Source: Tetrahymena elliotti 4EA (Eukaryota > Ciliophora > Oligohymenophorea > Hymenostomatida > Tetrahymenidae). Taken from it: a stretch of DNA of 64,000 bases. A program made the position numbers and the translations under genes. Location: the NCBI GenBank assembly GCA_000231825.2, contig JH720327.1:231878-295877 (forward strand), in the 5' to 3' direction. How positions within the stretch are numbered: the first letter of the stretch is position 1; each line of letters opens with the position of its first letter. Below the pieces are notes generated by a model. It was not told where the DNA came from and ran no database searches. It saw only the letters and a program-made list of their open reading frames with translations. This document shows, one piece after another, positions 25,073-37,748 of this stretch.

Positions 25073-27576
25073 TCAATTTTGAATTGGTCTACTGTTAAAA
25101 TATTGCTATTTTTGAGGAGCAATATTTTGGGAGTTACCAAATAAGGGTTTTCTTTAAACATGAGAACTACTTGAATATTTTTATTAAATATTTTGTAGTT
25201 ATTGGTTTGGCAGAGAGGAGCATCCATTAAATTAATTTGATTCATCATTAAATGATGATATTTTAGTGATAGAATCGTTTTTTACTTAATCTTGCCTGCC
25301 ATAAGATCTATTAAGGAGCTGGCTATTTTGAATAGTCTTTAAAGGGTTTTTTGTTGATGATTTGGTAAATGAATCATTTTAAGATGTCTAATGAGCACTA
25401 CTAGTATAGTTATTTATGGATTAGTTCCAATTACTATTTATGCTTGTCTAATGAAAACTTTGTTAGCTTCTTTAAGGATTTAGTTAAACTCTGCTTAATT
25501 GTGCTTAACTTTAATTGTGCAATGGTGGACGAAAATTATTTTATGTTGCATTCACTTAATTAGGTGGTATTTTATTTTTACAAAATCTGTCAAGTTAAAA
25601 ATCAAAGTTATTCAAATTAATAGGTTCACATGATTCTAATTCTTTTTTGCACTTGGATATTCTAAGAAGAGGAGTCTACTTTATTAAGCTTTTTCTAATT
25701 GATTCTTCATCTTAAATTGCTTCCAATCTTGGAGAAAATGCATTTCTAAGGAGTGGAGATACCATTTTTCTAACACATTAAGGACAAATATTTTCATATT
25801 ATTCATTTTAAGATAAATCTGAATATTTCTTTTAATTCATTGAGATAGATTAATCTTTTTTCTTGCTCAATAACGTTGTTTCATTGTCTTTAAATTGATT
25901 TGCTTCATCTTCCTCACAAGCTTTCGAAAATGATTTTTAGCTATTCTTAGTGAATACCTTTATGTCTTAACATTCCGTTTTGCATCTCTAATGCTTTAAA
26001 AGATAAATTTAATATTAAATCAAAATAAAGAAATAAAAAAACCTATTAAGAGATAGATTGACAATTGTAGTTCTATTTTTGATAAGAACCATTTTCTTAA
26101 TTACCAAAAAAGTAGGGATTATTATCTTTGTTTTATGAATATTCTTCTTGTCTGTTTTTTAATGTATTTTGAGAAACCTAAGGTGTTGTCATGTTTAAAC
26201 TGGTGTCTTAACTGTCTAATATTTTTGTAAACCTAAAAAACAAATAAGCATTAAATAATGAAAATTATCTCTGTATTTTACTTCTACTTAGAATCATTAA
26301 ATTAAAAATTGGATTGATTTTAACTCATTTGTTGAAACTCTTTATGCTATTAATTTTATTATTAGTTGTCTATTCTTTTAGAGATATCAGAATTTTAAAT
26401 GCTTTGATCAACAAGAACTTTTTTTAAGATTATACTATGAGAGACACTCTCTCCTTCAATTATTGGAATAGAACTTATTTCTTGAAGCTAAAATAGCTTG
26501 CTAGTATCTGTGTTTCCCCATCCAATTTGCTGAATGTATTAAATGGAGGGTCTTAAATCTCCATCAATTAAGAGCATGTTAGAAAGGATATTAAATATTC
26601 TTTATGAATATCCAAGCTTTTTAATCATTTCAAGTCTTGTTTTAAGCAAATCCTCATTGATTTACAAATTCCTTTAGATGTCTAAGCTAGAAGTAAGTGT
26701 AGTGGCTTCTAAAAAAACTAATCCTAAACTGAAAACATCATTTCTGCTTTCTAAAACATATTCTTAAGTGTCCATTTAATAGCATTTACATAGTTCTGGT
26801 GTTAAATAACCACCACTTTAAACAACTTATTAAAGGTTCTTTTCAATTAATTTTAAAAGAAAAAACATACATTCATTTATCTCAAATAAAAGTCAAATTT
26901 TAAATTATTTAGAAAAGAACAAACAAACAATTTAATCAGAAATAAAATTGAGTTTGTTTATTTATTTATTTGTTTGTTTTTGATTAATTCATTTGTTGGT
27001 AGAACTTTTTTAAAATTTTGTTAACAAAATTTATTATTATCAAAAATTAAAAGTAGAGCTAAAATTTAATTTAAGTTAAAATACTTTAAAGAAATGATTT
27101 GATGTGGCAAATTAATCTAATAATTTAACTTCTCCAGTCAGATCGCATGCAATAGAGCTTGGTCTGATATCGCCATGAACTAAATGATGTTCATGCAAAA
27201 CACACAAGGCTTGTACTGCACTTTCAAGAGTATTTAGTATTTCTTCCTCTGTCCAATACATCTTTTATTTTATTCTATTGTTTATCTCATTATCAAACCT
27301 AAGGGCAATATCTTCATATATTATGCTGATGTTGCTGAGAAACTAATTATTGTTTTCAAATTTATGCTAAGAGATTTAGCAGTTGATAATTTTCTGCAGC
27401 TAGGAACAGTTTCTTATGGAAGTTCTTCTGTCAATTAACTATTTCTAGTCCTCATAGTGTATATGGCTTATAATATTTTTATAAATAGCTTATTCTTTTG
27501 TTTTCTTATGCTCAAGCTAGTAGCCACCATTTATTGAGCGTGTGATTAAGTATTATTAGAGGATGCTTTAAGACAT
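25073..27576 (-). CDS. Pseudokinase with long Gln/Asn-rich C-terminal tail
   Basis: Four exons: 27576-27085, 26838-26288, 26232-26043, 25993-25073, together 2154 nt, 717 residues. Introns are 246, 55 and 49 bp. The kinase fold is recognisable from VLHEHHLVHGDIRPSSI at about residue 126-142, a GGYLTPEL activation/P+1 segment, NDVFSLGLVFLEA (helix F) and a C-lobe ending near residue 280. Key catalytic elements are altered: HGD replaces HRD, the loop lysine and asparagine are replaced (RPSS instead of KPEN), and the DFG position reads DQF. No clear glycine loop is seen. Phosphotransfer is therefore unlikely and a scaffolding role is inferred. The last 430 residues are low-complexity with a CPQCV-type cysteine pair. 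Confidence 0.8.
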
Positions 27577-28156
27577 GAATTAAATTAACTTTAAATGAAA
27601 TTATGTTGTGATCTTATTTTTTTTATTATCAAATAATTATTCTACTAGTACTTTCTTTGTAAAATTAACTGTTGAAAATTCTTTATTAATATTTATTAAT
27701 TTTAATTATTATTTTATATCACATAAAACAAAACAACTCTATTTTTCATTATGATATCTTTTTTACTAAATAAAAATTACCCTAAAACTTCATCTATAGA
27801 AAAGAAATCATCAACATAAATACTAGGTATTTTTAAGAGAGAATTAAAAAATAAACAGGTAAAGTCATTGATTTTGTTGATTATTTGAGAAATGAAGGTA
27901 ATTAGTATGATCTCTTAATACATAATTTTAATGAAATTTTATTCCTTTGATTTATTTGGAATATTTTGAGTATTTTTTTACAGAATGAAAAAATAAAAGG
28001 AATTAGGTTAAGCAAAAGAAGAAGCATAATTAATTATTAATTAAACATACTATTTTATATATCGATCAATCAAATTACAATTTAAGAAAACTGAAAAAAT
28101 TTTATAGTAAACTTTATACAATATTATAGTTGTTTATTTATATAAGAAAAGTTATT
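27577..28156. other. Intergenic spacer
   Basis: Between two minus-strand genes. AT-rich, no feature seen. Confidence 0.5.
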
Positions 28157-31100
28157 TCATTTGACAGCTTGTAGTATGTCTCCTGATTAGAATGCTTGCT
28201 TAAGGTTCTGATCTTTGGTTATTATGTCCATGGGAATCATATTAAGCATACCCTTTGTTCTCCAGATTTTATGGCTGAGTTATTACAAATAAGGTAGCCA
28301 CACTCCTAAGAACACTATGATGACAAAAGCAACAAAAACACCAAACTTAATTTCTTCAATGCTGTTTTGGTTATCAATATATGTTTATATTGCAGATAGG
28401 AGCTCTTCATTTAAAAATTCAATCATTGGTGCCATATAGAATTGCATTTACTCAAGCACAACATAATCATTTAAACCAAATTGCTTTTGTTTAAACTCTA
28501 GAGAAGTGTTTGCTTAGTTTGAATAGCTGGTAATAAATGTTCTAATTCCTTTTAATAATATTGAAGAAAATTAAATAAATTTAATATTTTTTTTATTTAC
28601 CTTCTATGTAAGATGTAATAGAGACTTTGAGACCTCTTTGGAGCATCTTAGAGTTAACATTAGAGCATTCAGTTGTTGTTAAAGTAGGAGTTTATGGGAA
28701 AATATTACAGAAATTATTATAATTAGCAGTTTAGAAGGTACTAAAATATGAAGAGAATTCAGATGGATAAGATTACAAACTACTTGTGTTAATTTCATTT
28801 TCAATTACATAAGATCTATTAATAAAAACAGTTAAATTATCTTCACCATCTTACAATTAGTTTTTATCTGTTGTTATTTGCTCAACCATGTAAACTAGAG
28901 CATACCTAAATGAATAAATTAATGAATATTAACTTGTATTTTACCAAAAAAAAGAATAAATAAGAATTACTTTATGATTGAATTTCTTTGAGAAACTTAA
29001 CTCAAATGATTAAGAACTTATCTCATATTTTATAAGAAAGTCAATTCTAATACAAAGCTAACAACAAAATATGTTATAAATAATAATGAGAAAATTAAAA
29101 ACTAAAAGATGACTTTCTTTCTATTATTATCCTTTGAATTCATTAACTTCTAGCTTCTAAGGTTATCAGTATCTTCCTCATCTTGAGTTTTACCTTTTTT
29201 ATTTGGATCAACTTTACTTGCTGCTTGTTGGGTTTTTCCCTAGAAATTATTTTAAATTTATTTAGATAATTTAAAATTTTATGTATTTTTACATTTTAAT
29301 TTTGGGGATTTTGTGCATTTGTCCTTATATTACTAGCTAATTTAGAGCTTTTCATTTCACTTTATCCGGCAAGAGGAACTGAAAGTTAATTTTGAGGATT
29401 AGACCTAATATCGCTGCCATTTTTCTTGTTATTGTTGTCTCCCATATCTATATCTTTTATTTCATCGTTTTCGTTGGCTTCACCATCTATTTCTATATCG
29501 CTTTGGTTTTGCTTTGGACTATCCACTTATTTGCTCTAAAAATTAGTTTAAAAATGATGATTAATTTTAAAAGAAATTGAATAAATATTACTTAATCAGC
29601 TTCTTCTTAATAGTTTTATTCTCCTTGTAACATTTTCTTTTCATCAATAAATTAAGCAGAGTAAGCTTCGCATCTGCTGACTAATTCTTTAATTTCTGTA
29701 ATAGGAATCATACCAAACAAAGACAGCACACGAGTATTAGTTTTATGAACTTTAAATACATAAGGAATCAAAATAACCAAAGATAAGAGTAGAAAAACAA
29801 TTCCTAGAATCATAATAATTCTAAATGAATTTTCAAAATTATCAGTTTCATTGTAATAATAATTAAATATTTCTGATGATTCAAATTCAGTTCCTTTTCT
29901 CAAAACAAACAAACCATTTTATGTGACATAGAAGAAATTTTTTATAGTAGAGTCTACATATCTTTTTTAATTTAAATTAAGTTAAATATATTCATTTTTA
30001 TTAATTAAAAATTACCCTTAATTAGAAGCACTAGGCAAGAAAGAACTTAAAGTTGAATTAGCCAATGAAGACGATGAAGTGATGTATTAAATCATAGCAT
30101 CAGTCAACAAATTTTAATATGTTTTTATGTCATTTTATTGCTGTTATTAGAACTTTACATCATATTAAGCAGTTGTTAGTTTATTATATGTTGATGAATC
30201 TAAATTGATGATATTCTTCATATTTTAGAATTAATTTGTCTAGAGCAAATTGACATTCGTTGACAACTATTTAAATTTTTAAATATTTAATAAAAATTAA
30301 AATTTTCAAATAAAAAATTACTGTGCCCTAATCATTAACAAAAGCCTATTATTGTGATGTAGGTGAAACAGGTAGTCTTATTTTGCTAATTAAATAAAAA
30401 TAAATATTAATCTCAAAACCAGAAAAAAAGATTTGAATTACTTGGCAAGATTATATACTCTTCTTGAATAGAAATTAACATCAGCCATAATATCTGTTCT
30501 TTTATAAGAAGTGAAAATGGAGTTGTAGCCAGTTGATATTTCATTTCCTTAGCTCAGTTTAAAAGAGAGTTCAACACCACTAAGTACAAGAATGACAATA
30601 ATTAAACTGATGACAGTTTTCTTAAGAATACTAATACTTTTGGGAACCTTTTTTAATATAAACAAAATTATCAGATTCTATCAGAGTAATTGAAAATATA
30701 TTTTTTTACTGTTTTTTCAGAAATAAGTGACTTAAAATCTTTGAGTTATCTGACTTCATCGTTAACAGAGGAACTAGAAAGATTAGAATCTCTATCTGAA
30801 GCATTAAATTCTTCTTCTCTATCATTATGTTATTGCGTTTATTACTATTGATTCCACTATTATTTCATCATTTAGGTTCTTTCTATTTCCTTGATTTATT
30901 ATTGTTCTATAGCTGAACCTTAATATCCATCTTGATTAATTTTGCTTCTTCCTTCATCAGTTTCATCGACTTCCACAAATTTGACAACATTCACCTGATT
31001 TAGATTAATAAAATTGTTTTAAAAAGCTATTTTATTTTTTTATTACTTTTCTATCTTCAAATGTTTGTTCTTCAATCAGATTCATTCTTACTCTTGTTCT

Positions 31101-34100
31101 TTTAAATTTGGTTTTTTTAGCTTTTGTATCTTATCCATCTTCTAAAAGACCAGCAGTTTAGCCCATGCCTGACCCTCCATCTTAATAGTCCTCATCTTCT
31201 GAATCTTCTTCATCCAACAAAAAGTTTTACTAGACAGTTGTTGTATCAATAGTTACAATTAAACCTGCAGGACTTTTAAGATCTTCATAGAATTCAGGGT
31301 TTAGTAAATCAGGGCAAATAGTATCTATGAAATGAAAATAAAATATAAATCTAATAAATAATATTATTTGTTTACCAACTGTAAATTCAATATTATTTGT
31401 ACTGTTTCCATACATAAGAGAAGAGGGTATACCCAAAGCATTATAACAAGATTAGGTAACACCTTACATAACATAAGAATCATTATCAGTTCTGTATATC
31501 ATATAATGAACCTTTTCATCCACATCATTTGATGATGTTTTTAATATTGAGTTAGCTGCTTCTATATCCTTTAAAAAACCTACTATCTATATTCCTTCTT
31601 ACAAATTAGGAAGAACCTTAATCATCAAAGTACAAGGTACCAAAAATGAATCCTATTTTTAATTAAATTTTCTTTATAATGTCATTAAATGCATTAATAT
31701 ATTTACTTTATTCAAACACATGACAATTCTTTCAATACCTATGACCTTTCCTTCAGAAGTTTCCAGATAGTGCTCCATAAATTTATCATGGAGATCAGCA
31801 TATACTTTTGGCATAATTCTTGAAATATTTTATTCTATAACATCAGCTTTACTCCATCCTAAGATTCTAAGTTTAAAATAACGTTTATCATTCTTTTTAT
31901 AAGAGATTAAACTATGAATTACCTTGTTAACTCGTTGTTGAGGTTAGTTACTATACCTATTTATCCATAGTTACCTGAAACTGTAAGAATGGCAGTGTTA
32001 GAATTTTCACCATACTTAAGTCTATCTTAATCAACAAACTATTTATTTACGCTTTAAGAGTTTTTGGCATATTTCACATTATCAAGTATCTTTTCACCTT
32101 CAATATCATCATTAACAATATCTTTTAAAAAGTAGCCATAAATTTCTAAACACTTAATGTGATTGCTGTAAATATCTCTCAGCTTTTAAAATTGATCTTT
32201 GACCTATTTTTACAATTAAATGATTCAGTCATCAATAAGAAAAAAAAGTGTTACTGATTCAACTGTAGAAGTAATTTTTGATCCCATATTTTCTATTTTT
32301 TGAATTTCAGGATTCTCTTCAAGCAGTTCTCTCCAAAAATCTAAATGAAGCTGAACACTTCTATCTATAATTTCTTAGAATTCGATAAACTGTTTCATTA
32401 AAAATAAATTTTTTATTTCTTTGAATTTTAAAAGAAAAATCTTTTACTCTTTTCTGGAATAGCACAATTTTGTTGACATCAACATTTCTTGTGTCTCCAG
32501 TTTTTTCATCACTGTCTTTAATTTCATCTTCAATTTAATTTGCGAATCTATTTTATTTATAAAGAATTTTAGTATTTTTTAAATTCAATTTTAAACAAAA
32601 CCTGAAAATAGAGAATTCTTCTTGAATATTTGGTTTGTGCTCTCTTGCAATCATTAACTCGAATAAGGCTTTGAATTTATTTTTTAGTCGTTCATGCTAG
32701 ATGTATGCATGGAGTAAGTGAAGTCTTGAGGACTTAACAAACTTTTCAAGAGAATCTTCAAGGATAGACCTTACAAACATATACCATTTTTTAGACAATA
32801 TTTATGATTCTTCATCTTTTGTTTCATCGTGAAGAAGTTATCTGCAATAGCAAGTATCTTTAGGACATGATTTACTATGATATTTAAGAATACCTTCTAG
32901 TTTAATACGACTTTCAGCTGAATCTCTGCTTTCTATTAAATCAATCAAAACATTTACATAAACTTCTACATCTTCATCCTTTTTAAAATCTTTAATAGAT
33001 AACTAAATAAAATTAGACTTTCGGTGGCTCACAATATTTCTGTAAACGTTCCAGAACATAGGAAAACCTAAGATAATGATTAAAATAAAAATTAATAAAC
33101 ACAAGAAGTTAGATTAAAAATACATATCAAAACATAGAGAAGTCCTATGTTATCAATAGTTCCTGAGTCTAAGAAGGTAGTGACTAAAGAGCAAAAAGCG
33201 ACCCAGAAGATAAGAGATTCACAAAATATAATAAAAGATTGTATTTTCTAATAAAGAAAAAAGATAAATTTTTATTTTTTTATATTATTTTATTTACTTT
33301 GTTGTAATAAGGAGCAGTTCTGTATCTCTAAAAGAGCATAACTAAAAACAATACGTTCAGTACCACAATAAATTATTAAATAAACTTTCCACCATAATCA
33401 ATTGTAACATAGAAAGGAAGAATAAACTTAAAACCTTTAGATATTTTTAACAACATTAATTCAATGATTCAAATAAATTATTTAAAAATACCTAGCTTAA
33501 GGATTGGCATGAGGGTTTAAGGAGAAGCAAATGGGATGGATGAGGAAGGATTCATATCTATGAACATGAATGTGAAGATTAAGCAAAGAAATATGAAGAT
33601 AATCATTCCAATTATTGCTATAGTGAGATGAAGGAAATATAATCCTTAGTAGCAATTTAAATTTTAAGTGTAGGGAGAATCAACACTACAAATTAGAGTT
33701 GCTAGAAAGGAGTTAAAAAAAGGCAAAGGAATAACAGTAGTTATAAGCAGCCCATAGGTAGCTAAGAACTTAACTCCATAACTCAAAAATGTAGAATTCT
33801 TCTTTTAGTTTGTAACAATTTTATTAGTGGCGATGGCCATCAAAATTATAACCAAAACATTTATTGAGAAGCAGATATACAAAATTGCGAGAAACGTAGT
33901 TGCTTATGATCCTTTCAAGATATAATTAAATTGAAAATATTAGATTAGCTATTGATAGTAGCTGAGGAAATTAGTTTGCCATATGTAATCATTTAACAAA
34001 GGATGAATTGCATAATAATTCAATTGTACAGTTTCTATTAATATCAGGAGATTATAAATTAGAGGACTTCCAACCTATTTATTTTTTATATTTAAATTAT

Positions 34101-34458
34101 TGCTATTTATTTTGAAATGTTAGTTTATTAACAACTCATGACAAATTTATTCTTTTTTTGGGTGTAGTTTTCATTCAAACCAATCCATTAATATTTCTAA
34201 ACATATTTACGCTTTCAAAATTGCTTAAAGAATTTGTTGTTTCTTCATTGAATTAAATTAAACTAACTTCTGCTATCAAAATTGTAATTTGCCATATTGT
34301 TTTAAATTATAACTAACTAATAATCAAACCAAAAAAAAACCTACTTGACTCTATAAAAGCTCATGAACCAAAGAGTGAAGCCACAACTTCAGCTTCTACT
34401 CTACTTTCTCCCACAGAGATTCCTCTTGTTGTTGATTTTATTTCTTGTTGCTGAACAT
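28157..34458 (-). CDS. PAS-domain multi-transmembrane protein (ciliate PAS/TMC-like family)
   Basis: About twenty exons from ATG 34458 to TGA 28159-28157. Main ones: 34458-34345, 34074-33492, 33434-33298, 33247-33124, 33067-32602, 32547-32448, 32389-32255, 32203-31923, 31866-31707, 31652-31376, 31324-31047, 30994-30710, 30647-30442; phases fit throughout. The N-terminal third carries about six membrane helices. A PAS core follows around 31740-32030 (GQIGIVTNLNNELTRILGWS, then NISRIMPKVYADLHDKFM). A second PAS-like block lies near 31380-31600. Further helices occur near 30610 (ISLIIVILVLSG), 29800 and 29090. The extreme C-terminus contains MLNMIPMDII and GDILQAV, which resemble the ends of large ciliate PAS proteins. 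Probable membrane sensor or channel; ligand unknown. Confidence 0.8.
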
Positions 34459-36421
34459 CCTATTTATAAAATAAAAGCCTTTTTGTAATTCTCTACTAAT
34501 AATACAGATGCAGATTGGTGTTATTTAGTTATTAACTTATCTGAAATGGTCTTAAATCAAAACCAAAAATGAATATTTTTGATCTGCAACAAAATTCTTT
34601 TCTATTTATTTATCTTTAAAAGCTTTACTTTAAATTTGTTCAAGCTAATTTGTGAGCAAGTATTTAAATAAATCTATTTTATTTATCTTATATTTCTGTG
34701 TTGTTATCTTTTACTATTTATTTGCTTTGACTTTGATTCTCTACTTACTTGTATAAACCAACGAAAACTTTATTGAAAATTGAGTTGCTTGTTATTTAAA
34801 TTATTTCTCGTTGTTATAATAGTAATTAAATTGTTAATAATTAATACCTCTTCTAAAATAAAAATTTCAATCCATGAAAAATCTACCATTTAATTTTTAT
34901 ATAAACTCATTATACACTAAATTTAACTATTAAAGTCATATTTAGTTTTCTTAATCCAATAATGCTAGTTATTTAATAAATAAACATTTTCAACAAACAC
35001 TTAAAACTATCAAGTGATTAACGTCTTCATCTAAAGTTATTAAAAGGGCTAGTGTTAATTAGAATTAGAAATCTCTTTTTTAAATAAAATTTAACAAAAA
35101 AAAACTTTTTTTAAAATAATTAAAAAAATCTTTATTTTAATCACAACTAACGATTCCTAATACATTTTTTATCTCTCAATCTAATTTTTTCTAGATTTAT
35201 CTTTGAATTCAGTTTACAAAAATTTAAAAAGGCTTTGTTTACATATTTTAGAAAAAAAGTAATTAAAAATTTTGATTAAATTCCAATTTTTTTATCTGAA
35301 ATCAAAAACATTTCTTCTAGCTTTCTTATTAGACAACAAAAAAAATTGTTGACTTGAAAATTATTAGATTTACTTTAACTTTAAATTTAATTAAAATAGT
35401 TATGAAAATTTTATTTTAATTAGAAAAACTTCTAATGCTATCTATTCTCTTCATTTTTAAGAAGAAAAGAAAATTACTTATTTGAAGATTTATAAAATAA
35501 TATTTTATTGTTATTTTTTGCTAATATTCAATCAATAATGTAATTTAAAATATTTGGATTCATTTACAAAATTAAAACAAAATATTGATAAGAAGCTTAT
35601 TGAAAAACTATATTTTTCTTAAATTTATTTAGCTAAACTGAAATCTAAAAGTAATATTTGATCAAAAGTGACTACTAAAATGTTTCGATGTGAGAGTTAT
35701 CAGGGTATTTGATTTAATCAGTTAAGACAGATTACAGATAATTGATGAAATTAAAGCTAAAAAGATACTCTTTTTATAATTTTGAACAATTTGATTCTTA
35801 ATTAGAAAATACTTTTTCTCTCTTTTGCATGATATTAAAAGAGTTGATTCCAATTTAAAATTTATCTTCATATTTCACTATTGTACTCTTGTTTGTGATG
35901 ATTGATTGTTTTAGTAATAATCCCAAAATTCTTGTGATCTTTATATTAAACTCAATCCCATTTTGTGGCTTTCAAAAAAGATGTTTTACTTTGTCATAAA
36001 ACATTTACAATATTTCATCATAATTTCTTGAATGAAAAACAAATTTTTAGATTTCTTAAATCAGATATAAATTTAAGATGATACATTTTATAAAATTTTA
36101 GTAAATTCTTTGAGATTCTTGACATAAAAGAAGAACAATTCAATTAATTTACATGAAATAAAAATGCTTGAAGAATGCATAATTTCTTTTAAATTTTAAA
36201 TAAAACTTCTATTAGAATTTATAAAAATAACAAACTTTAAAGGATGATAGAAAATATCAATCTATTTGATAACTTAGGATTTCATTAAATTTTTGATAGA
36301 GACACTTTATCAATTGAATAAATCATATCAGATTTAATTTGGTATCTGATTAAAGCCTAATAAATAACTAAAAAATTTAATAATTACAAAAATCTAATAG
36401 AAAAGTAAAAAGTTAAAGAAA
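34459..36421. other. Intergenic region, mostly non-coding
   Basis: Divergent region between the PAS protein (-) and a small gene (+). It contains the decayed minus-strand frame at 35528-36110. The remaining 34459-35520 is AT-rich and shows nothing coding. Confidence 0.5.
35528..36110 (-). pseudogene. Decayed protein-coding remnant with an in-frame TGA
   Basis: A minus-strand frame ending at TGA 35530-35528 is protein-like for about 147 codons back to a TGA at 35974-35972. It then continues in the same frame with protein-like sequence (RNYDEILQMFYDKVKHLF) to about 36110. Below the TGA it reads NGIEFNIKITRILGLLLKQS and, further on, DQIKYPDNSHIETFQQSLL. No ATG is present at the upper end; the first ATG below the break is 35830. 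The family is not recognised. The C-terminal pattern is faintly like the N-box region of a histidine-kinase ATPase, but this is too weak to name. The plus strand is also partly open here and looks less protein-like. Confidence 0.4.
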
Positions 36422-36952
36422 ATGATGCAAGAACATTCAAATAGACCCTAATTTTTTCACCTAAAAGGAGAGACTGTCATAATTTGTGAATCTAAAAAAA
36501 GCAAGAAGTTTTTAACTCAATTAGAAAATGGGCAGTACGCAGCACCTTCAAAGTACTTATAAGATAAAGACGATTTCATGACTGCAATTCAATCATATTT
36601 ATCATAAAGATATAATAATCACCTAAAAGATTTTGAATTGATTGGATTCATTAAAATGGAATCATAAATTATAGAAAAAACATACGAATAATTTATTAGA
36701 AATATATTTTATGTAAGATATTATGGTGATGATAGCTAAATTCCAGATTTTAAGTCAGTAGAAGAAATATCAGCTAATTATAATGACTAATCTTTTATTA
36801 ATTACATCAATTACATCAAAAATGGTGGAATTGCTTACCCATTACATGTATTTGCATATGAAGGAAGCTCAGTTGAAATGCCCACTTTCAAAACTCCTTA
36901 TTAAAAATAAAAAATGCAAGAATATATGCAGAAATACAAAAATATGAGCTGA
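36422..36952 (+). CDS. Small hypothetical protein, 176 residues
   Basis: Single-exon frame from tandem ATG codons at 36422 to TGA 36950-36952. The protein opens with a beta-prone segment (KGETVIICES), contains GQYAAPSKYL, a helix rich in Tyr/Asn, ELIGFIKME and a second beta-prone segment RNIFYVRYYG, and ends in a Lys/Gln/Met-rich helix. The order of strands and helices is faintly reminiscent of a Nudix fold, but the Nudix box (GX5EX7REUXEEXGU) is absent, so no enzymatic call is made. No signal peptide or membrane segment. The 3' side is followed by about 400 bp without features. Confidence 0.65.
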
Positions 36953-37361
36953 TTTTTAACAAATTTCTCATTATTTCTGTCTAAAATAACGCTTATGTGT
37001 AAAATATCTTTGTCAGTAGTAATTTTAACAATAACATTAATAAATTATAATTATCTTTACACTTAAAAATAATTTATTGAAAATAACTAAATATATTATT
37101 ATATTAGACTCCCAATATATTATGCGATATTTTAAAAAAACAATGATTTATTAGTAAATATATGTTCTAATAATCTTTGTGCAGTGTATGATTTTAGAAT
37201 ATCTTTACAATTAAAATTACTTTAAAAAAAACATATGTATTCTATTTGTATGTAGCCTTTATTAAGGCAGTACCCTAGGGTGCTATACATATATATATAT
37301 ATATTCAATTACAAAAGGGTATTCACTAAACCTCCTTGAATATTTTCTAAAATAACTTTAA
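36953..37361. other. Short intergenic spacer
   Basis: Contains a perfect 10-bp palindrome ACCCTAGGGT at 37272-37281 and a short AT-dinucleotide run at 37286-37304; otherwise featureless. Confidence 0.6.
37286..37304. repeat. AT dinucleotide run
   Basis: Short (AT)n microsatellite directly after a GC-richer palindrome in an AT-rich spacer. Confidence 0.9.
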
Positions 37362-37748
37362 ATGTTATTTTATTCTGTAAAATTTATTTTTCCAAAAAAG
37401 ATAGATAAATGGATACAAATAATTTAATAAACTTTACTAAATTATTTTAAAAATGATTACTCTTTTCTGATTTACTCTACTGATAAGAAAGTAAAATGTT
37501 AATTTCAGCTTAATTCGATAGGAGATTTTAAGAAAATATAAATTGTTTGAGTTGAATATGAACAGGGAGGAATTAGATTATAAAATTCAAAAATATTTAA
37601 AAAGTATTTAGAATATAAAGTGTATGAAGATACTAGTAGAATAATATAAGAACTCAAAGAAATTATTTAAAAATTAAAAATAAATATAAAGTTAAAAAGA
37701 CTGACTATTTCATATGTTAAGAGGGATAAAGCTATCAGATGCAGATGA
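37362..37748 (+). pseudogene. Small ORF interrupted by one in-frame TGA
   Basis: From ATG 37362 the frame reads 62 codons (KKIDKWIQIIQQTLLNYF, then FLIYSTDKKVKCQFQLNSIG) to TGA at 37548-37550. Without any shift it continues for 65 more protein-like codons (EYEQGGIRLQNSKIFKKYL, DTSRIIQELKEIIQKL) to TGA 37746-37748. The composition on both sides is alike. It may be one gene with a recent nonsense change, a TGA read through, or a base error. The last 39 bp overlap the 3' end of the minus-strand coiled-coil gene. No family recognised. Confidence 0.4.

Noticed and set aside
35692..36035. Plus-strand open frame of about 110 codons
   Set aside because: Antisense to a longer, more coherent minus-strand frame; only TGA stops a frame in this code, so antisense openings are common.
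36422..36952. Nudix hydrolase call for the 176-residue protein
   Set aside because: The characteristic Nudix box is not present; only a vague strand/helix order is similar.
37272..37281. Palindrome ACCCTAGGGT as a telomere-like or regulatory site
   Set aside because: Single short occurrence without flanking repeats or a gene start nearby; a GC-richer palindrome alone is not evidence.
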